Below, piece after piece: positions 27,421 through 36,636 of a stretch of 64,000 nt of DNA. The position numbers were made by a program, and so were the translations under genes. Within the stretch, counting starts at the first letter, position 1, and the number at the start of each line of letters is the position of its first letter. The notes below the pieces were generated by a model. It made no database searches, was not told the DNA's origin, and saw nothing but the letters and a program-made list of their open reading frames with translations. The stretch covers positions 62,001-126,000 of the forward strand of contig CANFRV010000002.1 in the NCBI GenBank assembly GCA_947449575.1, written 5' to 3'. This DNA is from Flavobacteriales bacterium (lineage in GTDB: Bacteria; Bacteroidota; Bacteroidia; Flavobacteriales_D; Crocinitomicaceae).

Positions 27421-30400
27421 TTATATTAAATCTTTTATTGATGCCTCTTCCTTCTTGTTTCTTTTAGACTTAAAAAAGTCTTTTATTTGATCAATAATGT
27501 GATACATAAATGGAACAAATAAAATTGTAATAAACATAGAACTTGTCAAACCTCCGATCAGAACCCATGCTAGACCATTTTTCCATTCTGCTCCAGAGCC
27601 TTTCGCTACAGCAATTGGAATCATCCCGATAACCATTGCAATGGTTGTCATCAAAATAGGCCGCATTCTTTCTCTCACGGCTTCCAGAAGAGCATCGAAA
27701 GTATTTTTTCCTTGTGCTTTTAAGTGATTCGTAAAATCAACAATTAAGATGGCATTTTTAGCAACCAAACCAAGCAACATAAGCATCCCAAGCATGGTGA
27801 AAATTCCCATATTTGAGGAGGATAGGTTGAGGGCAAACATGGCACCGTAAATTGCTCCGAATAGTGAGAAAACAACCACTAACGGATAAATGTAATCATC
27901 GTAAAGAGCAATCATAATCAGGTAAACAAGAATTAAGCCAATTAACATAGCTGTTCCCATGGCACCCATTCCTTCTTTTGATCTTTTCACTTCTCCACCC
28001 CAAATCATTTTTACATTGTTAGATAATGGTTTTTCTTTCAAATACTCTTCAATTTTTTGAGCCACTGTTCCAGCAGCTGATCCTTGAATATATGCACGAA
28101 TCGTGGTTGAACTTAGTCGATTTTTACGTTCCAAAGAGGCAAAGCCATTTCCAAGCGTAATTTTCGCAAATTCTTCCAGAACGACCGTATTTCCTTTGAC
28201 AGAAGTAAAACTCATATTTTTAATATCATCCACATTCTTTCTATCACCTTGGTCTAACATTACTCGAATATCATATTCATTGTTGTTTTCAGAAAAATTA
28301 GATTCAGAATTTCCTGACAAGGCATTTTGCAATTGCATACCAACTACAGCAATAGGAAGTCCTAATTGCCCCATTTTTTCACGATCTAGTTCAATCCTAA
28401 TTTCAGGAGTAATATCATCTGTTGAAATAGTTGGATCTTTCGCCCCTGGTATGTGAAGAATCGCATCTTTTAGCCTGCGCGCTTCATCCATTAATAACTC
28501 AGTATCGTTGGAAGCTAAAAAGATTTCGATGGGAGCTTCTTCCGATTCTACCATTCCAATATTAATCGCTTTTACTTCTATACCAGCATGCATTTTTTCG
28601 ATTTTCTTTCGAATTTCATTCATGTAATTACTGGTGGTAATTGTGTCCTGCACTTTATCTTTCAATTTGACCGTAAGTTCTGATTTTGATTCATTACCAA
28701 AAGAAGATGCTCCCATTCCAGCACTTGGTCCACCAATATTAGAAAAAACCATTTTCACCTGAGGTTGCGCCAGAATCATTTTTTCAATGTTTAGAGTTGT
28801 AGCATTGTTTTCGTTAAAAGGAGTACTTTTATCGTATTTCAATTTAATCATAAATTTCCCTTGATCTCCTTGAGAAACAAATTCTTGTCCAACGATTCCT
28901 GTTTTCATCATCATTACTAAAGCAAAAGGAAGAACTACAAGAATTACTAAAAATCCAACCCATTTGTGTTTCAGAACCCACCCTGTAAGTTTTACGTATT
29001 GCTCTGTAAACAGAGTAATTCTGCGTTCAAACCAAATCAATATGATATGAAATGGATTCTCTTTCCTCAATTTTGTTTCTTTCGCTAATCTTGAAGCCAA
29101 CCAAGGAGTTAATGTGAAACAAACAAATAAGGACATAATTGTAGAGATGACCACTACAATGGAGAACTGTTTTAAAATATCAGAAATTGTTCCTTCAACA
29201 AAGACAACGGGCAAGAACACAACCACATCCACAAGTGTAATTGCCAGGGCAGTAAATCCAATTTCATTTCTACCATCCAAGGCCGCCTGTCGACTCGTTT
29301 TTCCCATTTTTAGATGCCTATAAATATTCTCCAGCACAACAATTGAATCATCCACTAGAATACCAATTACTAAAGACATTGCTAGTAAGGTCATTAAATT
29401 CAGTGTATACCCAAGAAGATACATGGCGATAAAAGTCGCTATTAAAGATGTTGGTATAGAAATTAATACGATTAGTGCATTTCTGATACTGTGTAAAAAG
29501 AGCATCATCACTGCTGCAACTAATAGGATTGCTAATTCTAAATCATGAAAAACAGCACCAACAGCCTCAACAGTTGGAATTGACGTGTCTGTAGCAACAA
29601 CAAATTTTAAGCCTTCTTTTTTGTATTTTTTTTCTAATTCAGTAAATTTTTCTCGTGTCACTTTTGACATTTCAACAGCATTCGCATCGGATTGTTTTTT
29701 GATCCTCATTCCAATCCCATTTACGCCATTATATCGACTAATAGTCAATTGGTCAACAGCTCCGTCATATACTTCTGCAACGTCCTTGAGGCGAATAGTC
29801 GAATTTCCAGTTGATGATAAAATTAGGTTTTGAAGATCTTCGAGTGTCTTGTATTTTCCCGCTAATCGAACGGTCATTTGTTCATTTAAATCTTTCACTT
29901 TACCCGTTGGAAATTCAATGTTCGCTGCAGAAATAGTTTGATTAATGGAGGCTAATGAAAGTCCTAATAATTTTACTTTGTCTTTGTCAATATTCACACG
30001 AATTTCTCGCTCTTCACCACCTAAAATATTGATTTCGGCAACTCCTTTTGTTTGTTTTAACAAAGGAAAAATATCTTCTTTCATTAATTCAAAAAAGGCG
30101 CGGTCACTTAGGTTTTTACACGTAGCGCTAACTTGCAATACAGGAGAGGCATTCGGTTCAATCTTCGAAATAACAGGAGTTTCTGACCCGTCTGGCAACA
30201 TTCTTTTTATACCTTCAATCTTTCGTTGCGCATCTTGCATCACCGTTTCCAGGTCCACAGAATGATTAAATTCTAACAGCACAATGGATGCATTTTCAAG
30301 AGAAAAAGAAGTTACCTCTTTAATGTTTTCAAGTCCGCTTAATGCGTCTTCCATTTTTTCGGAAACTTGAGATTCTACAATGGCGGGAGATGCTCCTGGA

Positions 30401-30552
30401 TAAGGAGTAGTTACCGTTATTATCGGAGGCGAAAAGTCAGGTAATAACTGATAGCTGAGTTGTTTGTAACTTAATAAACCACCACCGATAAGTATTGTAA
30501 ATATTACAATAATGATGGACGGTCTTTTAATTGCTAGTTCTGTAAGCGTCAT
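27421..30552 (-). CDS. RND efflux transporter permease (HAE1/AcrB family)
   Basis: A 1043-residue inner-membrane RND pump with the usual two-fold layout: TM1 (SIIIVIFTILIGGGLLSY), a large periplasmic domain, then TM2-6, and the same again in the second half. The motif MSLVIGILVDDSIVVLENIYRHL in TM4 carries the paired Asp residues that relay protons (GILVDDSIVV). GMLMLLGLVAKNAILIVDF in TM10 has the matching Lys. Length and topology are normal. It is the last gene of a tolC-adaptor-pump operon; the gap to the adaptor gene is 12 bases. Substrates (drugs, dyes, lipids) are unknown. Confidence 0.95.
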   Translation of the reverse strand: MTLTELAIKRPSIIIVIFTILIGGGLLSYKQLSYQLLPDFSPPIITVTTPYPGASPAIVESQVSEKMEDALSGLENIKEVTSFSLENASIVLLEFNHSVDLETVMQDAQRKIEGIKRMLPDGSETPVISKIEPNASPVLQVSATCKNLSDRAFFELMKEDIFPLLKQTKGVAEINILGGEEREIRVNIDKDKVKLLGLSLASINQTISAANIEFPTGKVKDLNEQMTVRLAGKYKTLEDLQNLILSSTGNSTIRLKDVAEVYDGAVDQLTISRYNGVNGIGMRIKKQSDANAVEMSKVTREKFTELEKKYKKEGLKFVVATDTSIPTVEAVGAVFHDLELAILLVAAVMMLFLHSIRNALIVLISIPTSLIATFIAMYLLGYTLNLMTLLAMSLVIGILVDDSIVVLENIYRHLKMGKTSRQAALDGRNEIGFTALAITLVDVVVFLPVVFVEGTISDILKQFSIVVVISTIMSLFVCFTLTPWLASRLAKETKLRKENPFHIILIWFERRITLFTEQYVKLTGWVLKHKWVGFLVILVVLPFALVMMMKTGIVGQEFVSQGDQGKFMIKLKYDKSTPFNENNATTLNIEKMILAQPQVKMVFSNIGGPSAGMGASSFGNESKSELTVKLKDKVQDTITTSNYMNEIRKKIEKMHAGIEVKAINIGMVESEEAPIEIFLASNDTELLMDEARRLKDAILHIPGAKDPTISTDDITPEIRIELDREKMGQLGLPIAVVGMQLQNALSGNSESNFSENNNEYDIRVMLDQGDRKNVDDIKNMSFTSVKGNTVVLEEFAKITLGNGFASLERKNRLSSTTIRAYIQGSAAGTVAQKIEEYLKEKPLSNNVKMIWGGEVKRSKEGMGAMGTAMLIGLILVYLIMIALYDDYIYPLVVVFSLFGAIYGAMFALNLSSSNMGIFTMLGMLMLLGLVAKNAILIVDFTNHLKAQGKNTFDALLEAVRERMRPILMTTIAMVIGMIPIAVAKGSGAEWKNGLAWVLIGGLTSSMFITILFVPFMYHIIDQIKDFFKSKRNKKEEASIKDLI

Positions 30553-30564
30553 AGTTTTACTTAA

Positions 30565-31620
30565 TTATTTTGTAACAACCTGTGAATTGTTCTGAATATT
30601 TATTTGTCCTTGAATGACTATACGGTCACTACTTGTTAATCCATTTACGACTTCAATGTATTCTCCGTCGCTAGTACCTGCTGTGAAAGAGGTTAAGATC
30701 GATTTACCATTTTTAACCACATAAACACGTGGTTCTTTGGAAGATCCAACTAATGCTTTTCTAGGAATTGAAAGTGCAACAACAGGTTTTGAATTTTCTA
30801 ATTTAACAGACCCATACATTCCGGCCATGATAGGAGTTTCTTGACTATTTTTCAGTAGTACTTCCACTTTAAAATTGTGATTTGCATCTGCTTTTACCCC
30901 AATATTCGATATTTTACCTTTGAACTCTTTATTTTCATAGACATCAACATTGACAATCACTTCTTGTCCATTTTTGAACTTTAAAATATCACGTTCAGGA
31001 ACTGAAATGTTCAATTTAAGCGATGAAATATCTGTCAATTCCAATACAGGACTCCCAACACTTAAGACACTTCCTAAGTCGATCATTTTTTTAGTTACTG
31101 TGCCTGAAAAAGGGGCAGACAATGATGTGTTTCTCAATTGTTTTTTGATTTGTTTTACTTGTGTCTCAGAAGATTTTAGTGCTAATTTTGTTTTCTCACT
31201 TTGAACTCCTGTCACGACATTTTCTTTGATCAAATTTGAGTTTCTCGCATCATCATTTCTTTGACCTTCGACATTTATTTCTGCATTTTCTAGTTGAATA
31301 GATAGCATTTCATCGTCCAGTTTAAGTAAGAATTGACCTTCCGAAATTCGATCACCCTCTTGAAAGCCTAAACGCGTAACTTTTCCCGATCCGTCTGAAC
31401 CAATTATATTTTGTCTAAATGGATCAAATGTACCCAAGAAGGAAAATGAATTTTCAAAAGAATGAGTAGAAGGCTGACCAACTTCAACAAGGATCGCTGA
31501 CGATGCGTCATGGATATACAATTTGCTGGTTACTTTTTCTTTGTTTGAATTTAATTTAACAATGCTAATCACTAATAAAGCGATTGTTATTCCGATAATG
31601 ATAATTACTCTTTTGTTCAT
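30565..31620 (-). CDS. RND efflux periplasmic adaptor (HlyD/AcrA family)
   Basis: A 351-residue membrane-fusion protein with an N-terminal membrane anchor (VIIIIGITIALLVISIV), a barrel-sandwich/lipoyl segment (GSGKVTRLGFQEGDRISEGQ and SLSAPFSGTVTKKMIDLGSV), a short hairpin and beta-barrel plus membrane-proximal parts (GMYGSVKLENSKPVVALSIP). It links the RND pump to the outer-membrane TolC channel. The helical hairpin is short, as in many Bacteroidota adaptors. It sits between tolC and the pump gene. Confidence 0.93.
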   Translation of the reverse strand: MNKRVIIIIGITIALLVISIVKLNSNKEKVTSKLYIHDASSAILVEVGQPSTHSFENSFSFLGTFDPFRQNIIGSDGSGKVTRLGFQEGDRISEGQFLLKLDDEMLSIQLENAEINVEGQRNDDARNSNLIKENVVTGVQSEKTKLALKSSETQVKQIKKQLRNTSLSAPFSGTVTKKMIDLGSVLSVGSPVLELTDISSLKLNISVPERDILKFKNGQEVIVNVDVYENKEFKGKISNIGVKADANHNFKVEVLLKNSQETPIMAGMYGSVKLENSKPVVALSIPRKALVGSSKEPRVYVVKNGKSILTSFTAGTSDGEYIEVVNGLTSSDRIVIQGQINIQNNSQVVTK

Positions 31621-31704
31621 ACGTGTTCGTTTTTTTCTTTAAAAAATAATTTTTTCTGGAGGATTCGAAATCCGGTTTATTTTGTTTTAATTGAGAATGG
31701 TTTT

Positions 31705-33018
31705 TTATTTTAAATTACCTGTAGATTTTAGATAATCTAATTCCGCTTGACGCAGTTGAACGTAGGATGAAATAACATTCGTTTGCGCTTGATTTAAATC
31801 ATTTTCCGCTTTTATTAAATCGTTAGAGGAAGTAATTCCTTGATTGAATGAAATTTCAGTTTGCTGGTAAATTTTTTCAGATAAAGACAATTGCTCTTTT
31901 GAAATCATTAATGAATTAATTTGAATTTCAACCTGTTTTTTTGCGTTTAATGTTGCCATTTCTAGCTGTTGATCCACCAATTCAAGTTGATTGTTTAATT
32001 TTTCTGATTGAATTCGATTTACTTTTGATTTATTCCGTTTTTCAAAACCATCAAAGAGCGTCCAATCGATTCGAATACCAACAAAAGAAGAATTAATTCC
32101 TTTTGAGAAGTTTGTTTCGGGGCGGATATTATAACTGTAATTATATGCTGCATAAAAAGTAAACGTTGGTAGATACCCCATTCTTAGTCCCGTTTTTTCG
32201 TTTTGATTTAACTCTTTTTGAAGATTTATCACTTCTAATTCAGTATTATTTCTTTCGATTTTATCAATTAAAATAGTTTTTTCAATGAGATCATCTGTGG
32301 CTAATTGTATCGAACTATTTGCATCTAATCCAATTAATATTTTTAAAAATTGTTCCAATTGTTCTTTTGAAGCTGACAGTTTTTGTTGTTGGTTAACAAG
32401 ACTTAAACGATTCACTTTTAACTTATCTTCCTCAATTGGAATCAGTAATTTTTGAGAAATCAGAAGACCAATGTTTTTAATTGTTTTGTCAATATTGATT
32501 AGATTACTTTCAATAAAAAGTAATTGTTTTGACATTGCTTGAAGATTGAAAAATGTCTGATAAACTTGATATTCAATATTTTGAGTTGTTATCGTAGATT
32601 GTAATTCAATGATTTTTTGATTTAATTCTAGCGAGTTCAGACTTGATTTCAGCAAAGGATTATACAATGTTTGATTCAACTGCACGGTATTTCCAAATGT
32701 ATACGGAACACCAAATTGAACCACCGTGTAGGTACCTGGTTGTCCACCTGAAAACTGGGCTGGAAATAAAGAACCTGGAATTGAGGCATAATATCGATAA
32801 TCTCCTGAATAATTCACTTTCGGAAGCAATGCCGCTTTGAAGGCTTTAATTTGTTCAGTGTTACTCTGAGCATCCAGGCGTGAATTTCGAATGGTTAAAT
32901 TAGCTGTATCAGCCATTTTTAAACATGTGTTTAAATCTAATGTTTGACTGTAACTTAACGAACTAACGAAAAGAGTGAACAAGAATAGCGAGTACTTTGT
33001 ACGTTGTAATAAATTCAT
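31705..33018 (-). CDS. TolC family outer-membrane efflux channel
   Basis: A 437-residue protein with a signal peptide (LFLFTLFVSSLSYSQT) and the two OEP repeats of TolC-like channels: LDLNTCLKMADTANLTIRNS in the first half and the second beginning near ELEVINLQKELNQNEK. Long heptad-like helices (AQTNVISSYVQLRQAELDYL) complete the coiled-coil barrel. It opens the efflux operon. Only two bases separate its start codon from the stop of a 58-codon regulator-like remnant, suggesting it was once translated after that gene. Confidence 0.92.
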   Translation of the reverse strand: MNLLQRTKYSLFLFTLFVSSLSYSQTLDLNTCLKMADTANLTIRNSRLDAQSNTEQIKAFKAALLPKVNYSGDYRYYASIPGSLFPAQFSGGQPGTYTVVQFGVPYTFGNTVQLNQTLYNPLLKSSLNSLELNQKIIELQSTITTQNIEYQVYQTFFNLQAMSKQLLFIESNLINIDKTIKNIGLLISQKLLIPIEEDKLKVNRLSLVNQQQKLSASKEQLEQFLKILIGLDANSSIQLATDDLIEKTILIDKIERNNTELEVINLQKELNQNEKTGLRMGYLPTFTFYAAYNYSYNIRPETNFSKGINSSFVGIRIDWTLFDGFEKRNKSKVNRIQSEKLNNQLELVDQQLEMATLNAKKQVEIQINSLMISKEQLSLSEKIYQQTEISFNQGITSSNDLIKAENDLNQAQTNVISSYVQLRQAELDYLKSTGNLK

Positions 33019-33020
33019 TT

Positions 33021-33197
33021 TTATGAATTTTTAGGGAATAAATAATTAATAAGCATTTCGGTTACATATTGTTTATGTACCATCAAGTGTTCGTTGTATT
33101 GATCATCTTCTAATGAATGAATCGTTTTAATCATTGGTTTTGCCATAAAAGAGAAATGGCAATTGGACATGATCAATAGCATGTAAGAAGAATTCAT
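33021..33197 (-). pseudogene. probable C-terminal remnant of a TetR/AcrR-type regulator
   Basis: A 58-codon open frame whose stop is 2 bases before the tolC start. Its translation contains FMAKPMIKTIHSLEDDQYNE and then HKQYVTEMLINYLFPKNS, an amphipathic helical pattern like the last helices of TetR family repressors. In Bacteroidota a tetR gene often precedes tolC-adaptor-RND operons at this exact place. Upstream in the same frame is a stop codon and no helix-turn-helix could be found in the next 150 bases, so the DNA-binding half has been lost. A small real gene is the alternative; the family assignment is inferred from pattern and position, not from a match. Confidence 0.45.
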
Positions 33198-33347
33198 CGA
33201 AGGTCATTATGATTTCAAAACTAAATAAAATTAATGTTTTGAATATTGGCTTTGAAAATACCTGAAAAAGGTTACAGAATGCAGTTATTGAAAAATGTAA
33301 ATCAACGTCAATCTATAACATTCTAATTTTCAAAAGCTAAAATCAAA

Positions 33348-34184
33348 TTAATCAAAATTGATGTATGGATTTTCTTTAACCAAATCCTTTAAATCAGACC
33401 AAGTAATAAAAACTTCTGGGGCTCCATTGGCATATGAACTTATTTCATACGTATTGTAGATGAAGCGAAGACCTTTTCGTTCAATGGCGATGTTTTCAGA
33501 TAATTTAAAATTAGTAAGATTTGAAAATTCCCATCCATCCTTACCATTACTTTTTATGAATTTTTTCATAACTATACTTTTCAGTGATTTCATATAATTT
33601 TCAACCAAAACATCTTTGATGCTAATGGTGGAACCTGTTTCAAGATCAAAATTTAAAATGGTCATATTCGTATTGGGATGAGCAGCCATGTAAACCATAT
33701 TATTTGAACCAATACCCACACACAACAAACGATTGGTTGAATCAATCACAGAACACGAATATTCTTCAGCGGATGCCTCTTCAATGTCATTCAGTGATTT
33801 TACCTTATTCACAAATGCTTTGAGGTTCGTATTGTTCTTTTTTCCCGTAATTGCTGATGCAATTTGGTTGTTAATTTTCTCTGCTACACTAGGCTCTTTA
33901 AGGGCAATTTTTAGCAAATTAATTTCAATTGATGCACAAAACGGCTCAGGCTGCTCTTCCATCCAATCCTCCATAGGAACATCTAGGCAATTTTCAGCTT
34001 TCATTTTTTCATTTTTTACTGATAACCCAGATAACCAGATGGGTTCTTTCAATTCAGTCTCTTGAATATTTTTAGTCGCATTTGAAGAATTTACTGAATT
34101 AGAAGGAGATTTCTTTTCGTTTGCTTCTGAACCACAAGATAAAAAAAGCATAGTCGTGATTACTGAGTAAAATATTTTTTTCAT
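33348..34184 (-). CDS. lipoprotein with DUF3298 (RsiV-like) domain
   Basis: About 278 residues from the ATG at 34184, which places the lipobox correctly (KKIFYSVITTMLFLSCGS); an ATG 36 bases upstream would add a non-signal extension. The mature part matches the DUF3298 layout: LDVPMEDWMEEQPEPFCASI, YMAAHPNTNMTILNFDLETG, and the closing NTYEISSYANGAPEVFITWS. DUF3298 proteins are anchored lipoproteins; some act as anti-sigma factors or lysozyme-binding proteins, but here only an envelope location is supported. The gene is isolated, with a 513-base gap upstream. Confidence 0.8.
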   Translation of the reverse strand: MKKIFYSVITTMLFLSCGSEANEKKSPSNSVNSSNATKNIQETELKEPIWLSGLSVKNEKMKAENCLDVPMEDWMEEQPEPFCASIEINLLKIALKEPSVAEKINNQIASAITGKKNNTNLKAFVNKVKSLNDIEEASAEEYSCSVIDSTNRLLCVGIGSNNMVYMAAHPNTNMTILNFDLETGSTISIKDVLVENYMKSLKSIVMKKFIKSNGKDGWEFSNLTNFKLSENIAIERKGLRFIYNTYEISSYANGAPEVFITWSDLKDLVKENPYINFD

Positions 34185-34220
34185 AAAGTAACTTTTGTTA
34201 AAATTAATAATAAAATTCAT

Positions 34221-34733
34221 TCAAGAATTGCAATGGTGAATCATTAATTCAGCATGCTTTGCCTCATTTTTCATAATAAAAATTTCAAGAACATATTATA
34301 AAGAACTATCAATGTTTATAACAATTCTAATGGTAGTAATTTGTTCCATTTTTGTTTCTTTTTGATAGATCTCTTTCCATTATTATTCAAATCCGTAACA
34401 AATCTACTACTTTTATTAAACACGTGTTTAACTATTGGGTGTTATTTTATAAATAATCCCTCTCTAATGATTTAAATTATTTAAAATTAGCTCATTATGT
34501 AGAGTATTTTTTTGATAATTTTTCAAGAATAAAAGTGTGCACTAGTACTTGAATAGGAATACTTATTTGACTATTTTAAAAGGTCAAAATGGATTATATT
34601 TCTTAAAAAATAATCTTTATTTAGAATGCTAAATGATTGTTTAAAAGTAAGAACTATACTCGATAATGACCACTTACTTTATTATATACACCAACACAAA
34701 TTAAAATAGAAGAGCGATTATTTATTTTTTCAA
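34221..34733. other. 513-base AT-rich intergenic region
   Basis: No gene or RNA was recognised between the DUF3298 lipoprotein gene and hemH. The most structured element is a perfect 16-base palindrome, TTAAACACGTGTTTAA, at 34416-34431, which could bind a dimeric regulator. The rest is A/T-rich without clear ORFs or terminators. Confidence 0.6.
34416..34431. promoter_or_regulatory. perfect 16-bp palindrome, possible operator
   Basis: TTAAACACGTGTTTAA is self-complementary along its whole length. It lies 232 bases upstream of the DUF3298 lipoprotein start and 303 bases beyond the hemH stop. Binding protein unknown. Confidence 0.35.
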
Positions 34734-35762
34734 TTAGATTAATCGCGTTTTTACCAACTCTTCCAAACAATCCACAAATTTTGGATGATCATTTGTACTT
34801 GGTACTAGCTGAATTTTATGTCCTCCATGTTCTTCAAAAATTTCTTGGTATTCTCCTCCAATTTCAATGATGGTTTCTAGGCAGTCGGCAACAAACGCTG
34901 GACTAAATACCAATAATTTTTTAGCTCCTTTCTTTCCCCATTCAGCAACTACTTTATCGGAGAAAGGTTCTAACCACTTTTTGGTCAATCGAGATTGAAA
35001 ACAAACCGTATAATCCGATTCTTTCAAACCTATTTTTTCAGCTATTAAGCGTGTAGTGGCATACGAAGTAGCTTTGTAACAATATTTATTGGTCTCATTA
35101 ATTTCTTTTTCGCAGGGATGATCTTTGCAGGTATCTGTTTCACCATCATACACTTTATCCACTTGACAGACAGGTAATCCGTGGTATGAGAAAAGAACAT
35201 GGTCATAGTCATCCAATTTAAACGCTTTACTTCTTTCAACAATCGCCTCGATAAATGAAGGATTATCATAGAATTGACTCACTATTTTTATTTCAGGAAT
35301 GACCCACCATTTTTGAATAATTTTCATCGCTTTTTCAACTGCAGAACCGGTTGAGGCACTTGCATATTGAGGAAATAAAGGAATGATAATAATTTGATCG
35401 TACAAGTCAGTTTTCATGCGCTCTAATACCACATCCATGGAAGGGTTTTGGTATCGCATTGCCATTTCTATTTTAACTTCTCCAGCATTAAATCGCGCTT
35501 GAAGAAGTTTTTTTAAACTTTCTGTATGTGTCATTAATGGTGAAACGCCATCTCCAAATTTCCATAATTCTTTATAGATTTTGGCAGATTTTGGAGCTCG
35601 AAACGGAACGATAATCCCATTGACTAATAATTTTCTTGGCAGCCAAGGAATATCAATAACGCGCGGATCGTTTAAGAATTCTCGAAGATAAATTCTTACA
35701 TCTTTTACACTTGGACTATTTGGTGTCCCTAATTGGATCAGTAATACGCCTGTTTTTTTCAT
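34734..35762 (-). CDS. hemH: ferrochelatase
   Basis: A 342-residue ferrochelatase with the family motifs KTGVLLIQLGTPNSPSVKDV at the N terminus, VLFSYHGLPVCQVDK with the metal-binding His, and FSPAFVADCLETIIEIGGEY with the active-site Glu. It inserts ferrous iron into a porphyrin in the last step of haem synthesis. The Cys residues in DTCKDHPCEKEI and KYCYKATSY are worth noting as possible iron-sulfur ligands, but the usual C-terminal cluster arrangement is not certain. It is the third gene after an MsbA-like ABC transporter and a binding-protein-like gene, 10 bases from the latter. Confidence 0.95.
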   Translation of the reverse strand: MKKTGVLLIQLGTPNSPSVKDVRIYLREFLNDPRVIDIPWLPRKLLVNGIIVPFRAPKSAKIYKELWKFGDGVSPLMTHTESLKKLLQARFNAGEVKIEMAMRYQNPSMDVVLERMKTDLYDQIIIIPLFPQYASASTGSAVEKAMKIIQKWWVIPEIKIVSQFYDNPSFIEAIVERSKAFKLDDYDHVLFSYHGLPVCQVDKVYDGETDTCKDHPCEKEINETNKYCYKATSYATTRLIAEKIGLKESDYTVCFQSRLTKKWLEPFSDKVVAEWGKKGAKKLLVFSPAFVADCLETIIEIGGEYQEIFEEHGGHKIQLVPSTNDHPKFVDCLEELVKTRLI

Positions 35763-35772
35763 CTTAATTTTT

Positions 35773-36636
35773 CTAAAATAATTTTGTTCTCCAATTTTCC
35801 GATTCTTCTTGGCTTATTAAATTCAATTTCAATAAATATTGAATTGTTTGCTCAAAAGCCAGTGGATATTCAATTCCTTTATAATTCCAATCAGTTTCTG
35901 ACAACCATTTTTCCACTTGATCTGAGCGTAAATTATATCTCCAACTCATTACCTCCACGGTGTCCTCATCATTTTTAACTGAATAGGCTTTCTTATTTAC
36001 AATCGTGCACATTGCTTTTAATTCATTGAAATATTTTTCATATACTTCAGTTCTAGCAGCAATGACAAAACAGGGCCAAGGGGTTACAACTTCATCAATA
36101 AAGCGACATTTTTCTTGCTCAGTATGCGGAAATGTTGTGTATTTTTCCCACAAGAAAGCCTGCGCTTCATTGTGTTCTAACGCCCATAATCCGCCATAAA
36201 TATCACCTACAACATTGAATTTTAGGTTATCTGTTTCCCAACCCTCTTGATCTGCTTTTACATACGACATCAGGTGAGACCCTGAACCTTCCCTCGAAAT
36301 AGCAAAAGTTTTATCTTTTAAATCGTCCATTGTTTGAATAGAAGAACGAAAAGGAACATGTATTCCCCAGTGCAGAGGAGTGGTAACGTACACTTGAATG
36401 ATTTTAACATCCAAACCTTGAAGCACGGCTTTGGTAATTCCTTCCGTCAACAAAATGGCCACATCCAACGAACCTGTTTCAAGTCCACGAATCATTTGCC
36501 CAGTTCCGCCTCCCATGTCACTCCAGTGTAATTTTAGTCCAATATTACTAAAAGCTCCTTCTTCGATGGCTAATCGCCAAGGCAAGTTGAAATGTTCAGG
36601 AACTCCTCCTATTTTTAATCCTATTAAATTATCCAT
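35773..36636 (-). CDS. cytoplasmic substrate-binding-protein-like protein (NMT1/SsuA-like fold)
   Basis: About 287 residues from the ATG at 36636; its ATGGATAA overlaps the stop of the upstream ABC transporter by 8 bases, which decides the start over a TTG or ATG further up. The sequence has periplasmic-binding-protein type II features (LKLHWSDMGGGTGQMIRGLE, SLDVAILLTEGITKAVLQGL, DDLKDKTFAISREGSGSHLM) but no signal peptide or lipobox. Cytoplasmic members of this fold exist and their role is unclear. It lies between an exporter and ferrochelatase. No ligand can be named. Confidence 0.75.
   Translation of the reverse strand: MDNLIGLKIGGVPEHFNLPWRLAIEEGAFSNIGLKLHWSDMGGGTGQMIRGLETGSLDVAILLTEGITKAVLQGLDVKIIQVYVTTPLHWGIHVPFRSSIQTMDDLKDKTFAISREGSGSHLMSYVKADQEGWETDNLKFNVVGDIYGGLWALEHNEAQAFLWEKYTTFPHTEQEKCRFIDEVVTPWPCFVIAARTEVYEKYFNELKAMCTIVNKKAYSVKNDEDTVEVMSWRYNLRSDQVEKWLSETDWNYKGIEYPLAFEQTIQYLLKLNLISQEESENWRTKLF

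Noticed and set aside
28103-28456. 117-residue plus-strand frame inside the RND pump gene
   Set aside because: Antisense shadow; the pump frame carries all RND motifs.
32919-32936. AAACATGTGTTTAA in tolC as a second copy of the intergenic palindrome
   Set aside because: It is imperfect and lies in coding sequence for the conserved N-terminal region of the TolC-like protein, so similarity is probably chance.
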